Below are positions 63,590 through 64,000 of a stretch of DNA of 64,000 nucleotides, one piece after another (the first letter of the stretch is position 1; the number at the start of each line of letters is the position of its first letter). The DNA is taken from contig VZSE01006029.1 in the NCBI GenBank assembly GCA_013398275.1, positions 1,250,438 through 1,314,437 of the forward strand, written 5' to 3'. Under the pieces are notes generated by a model. The model was given only the letters and a program-made list of their open reading frames with translations. It was not told where the DNA came from and did not search any database. The translations under genes and the position numbers were made by a program. Source of the DNA: Promerops cafer. Its lineage: Eukaryota > Chordata > Aves > Passeriformes > Nectariniidae.

Positions 63590-64000
63590 AAAAAAAAAAA
63601 AAGCTAACACATTCTCCCGAAAGCCATCTTCCAGGATAAACACTGCCCGCGATCTGCTTTGATGAGAGTAAAAATCGAGACGAACACCGACACAGAAACA
63701 AACTTATCGCACCGAGGTTATTCTGATATTCCCCAAGCCAAACATCCGCGGAAGCCCAAGTGGCAAGGGAAATTTACAAAAAAAAAAAAANAAACCCCGA
63801 GAAACCAAAGGGAAAAGGAAAATTAAAAAAAAAAAAAAAAAAAAAAAAATTTAAAAAAAAAAAAAAAAGGCTTCTCGCAAATTTAAAAAAATCGCCCTTT
63901 TCTGTAGTGGGGAGGCACGCTCGGCCCCTTCCCAAACGAAAACAAAGGCAGAAAGTGGGTAAGTGCAGGAGAGTTGCGCGGCGCCGCGCGGCCCCGCAGC
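63590..64000 (-). promoter_or_regulatory. CHD7: Edge of probable CHD7 promoter CpG island
   Basis: CpG frequency rises sharply from about 63610 and peaks in the last 30 bases (GCGCGGCGCCGCGCGGCCCC). For a minus-strand gene with a long first intron, a CpG island at the high-coordinate end is where exon 1 and the promoter are expected. I see no convincing minus-strand splice donor inside the window here, so exon 1 probably starts beyond 64000 and these bases are its intronic flank. A conspicuous GTAAGT lies on the plus strand at 63959. Confidence 0.55.
63778..63868. repeat. Cluster of A-runs with one N beside the CpG island
   Basis: There are three A-runs: 63778-63794 broken by N at 63791, 63825-63849, and 63853-63868 after a TTT. 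Such runs directly at a GC-rich promoter edge are difficult to assemble, so lengths here should not be trusted. Confidence 0.85.

Larger units (their letters stand above)
24564..64000 (-). other. CHD7: CHD7 intron 1 (3' part; continues to or beyond window end)
   Basis: This is the region upstream of exon 2 in gene direction. The mammalian gene also has a very long first intron, tens of kilobases, between a non-coding exon 1 and this coding exon. No coding exon or other gene was recognised. Named contents are the A-run at 30406-30453, the CpG island at 31030-31700, CR1 pieces at 32476-32535, 46803-46868 and 49720-51165, simple tracts at 34127-34325, 34913-34957 and 54524-54570, candidate regulatory stretches near 35195-35310 and 62940-63480, a GC patch at 61600-61860, and rising CpG content from 63590. 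The intervening stretches (24603-30405, 35311-46802 apart from two small direct repeats, 51166-61599 and 61861-62939) are plain AT-rich intron in which I see no further feature. Confidence 0.85.

Noticed and set aside
1..64000. tRNA, rRNA, snoRNA, miRNA, CRISPR arrays, endogenous retroviral genes or an undescribed gene system
   Set aside because: No cloverleaf, box C/D or H/ACA pairs, regularly spaced repeats, retroviral motifs or unexplained gene cluster could be recognised. The window reads as two long introns flanking one exon.

Overview
The window looks like vertebrate, most likely avian, intronic DNA around the first coding exon of CHD7, the chromodomain helicase DNA-binding protein mutated in CHARGE syndrome. 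The gene lies on the minus strand, so transcription runs from high to low coordinates. The call rests on one long, well-bounded exon at 22703-24563. It encodes 562 residues that match the CHD7 N-terminus as I know it from mammals. The bird assignment comes from the repeats: CR1 LINE fragments of avian type are the only interspersed repeats I can name, and I see no Alu, B-type SINE or mammalian L1. Another sauropsid is not formally excluded.

Layout: 1-22702 is the start of CHD7 intron 2; exon 3 is not in the window. 22703-24563 is exon 2, made of a 175-nt 5' leader with four tiny upstream ORFs followed by the start codon and 1686 coding bases. 24564-64000 is intron 1. The last ~400 bases become CpG-rich, and the non-coding exon 1 and promoter are probably just beyond 64000. 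No other protein-coding gene, tRNA, rRNA, snoRNA, miRNA or CRISPR array could be supported.

The introns are AT-rich and CpG-poor. Against that background several islands stand out: a CpG island at about 31030-31700 with G-quadruplex-prone runs, about 6.5 kb upstream of exon 2; a GC pocket with four CAGCTG E-boxes next to an AT-rich block at 21500-21930; a GC/CpG patch at 61600-61860; and two homeodomain-motif-rich stretches near 35.2 kb and 63.2 kb. These are candidate regulatory elements for a developmental regulator whose introns would be expected to carry enhancers. All are inferences from composition and motifs.

Repeats: young-type CR1 3' ends at 2121-2475, 9745-10685 (with a frameshifted reverse-transcriptase remnant), 13148-13498, 19096-19395, 32476-32535 and 46803-46868. 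Two copies belong to an older sauropsid-wide CR1 lineage, at 19415-19600 and about 49720-51165. Three very long A-runs each contain or abut a single N and probably mark assembly uncertainty. I found no convincing previously undescribed system; the best leads are the intragenic CpG island, the uORF cluster and the E-box/AT-rich element.
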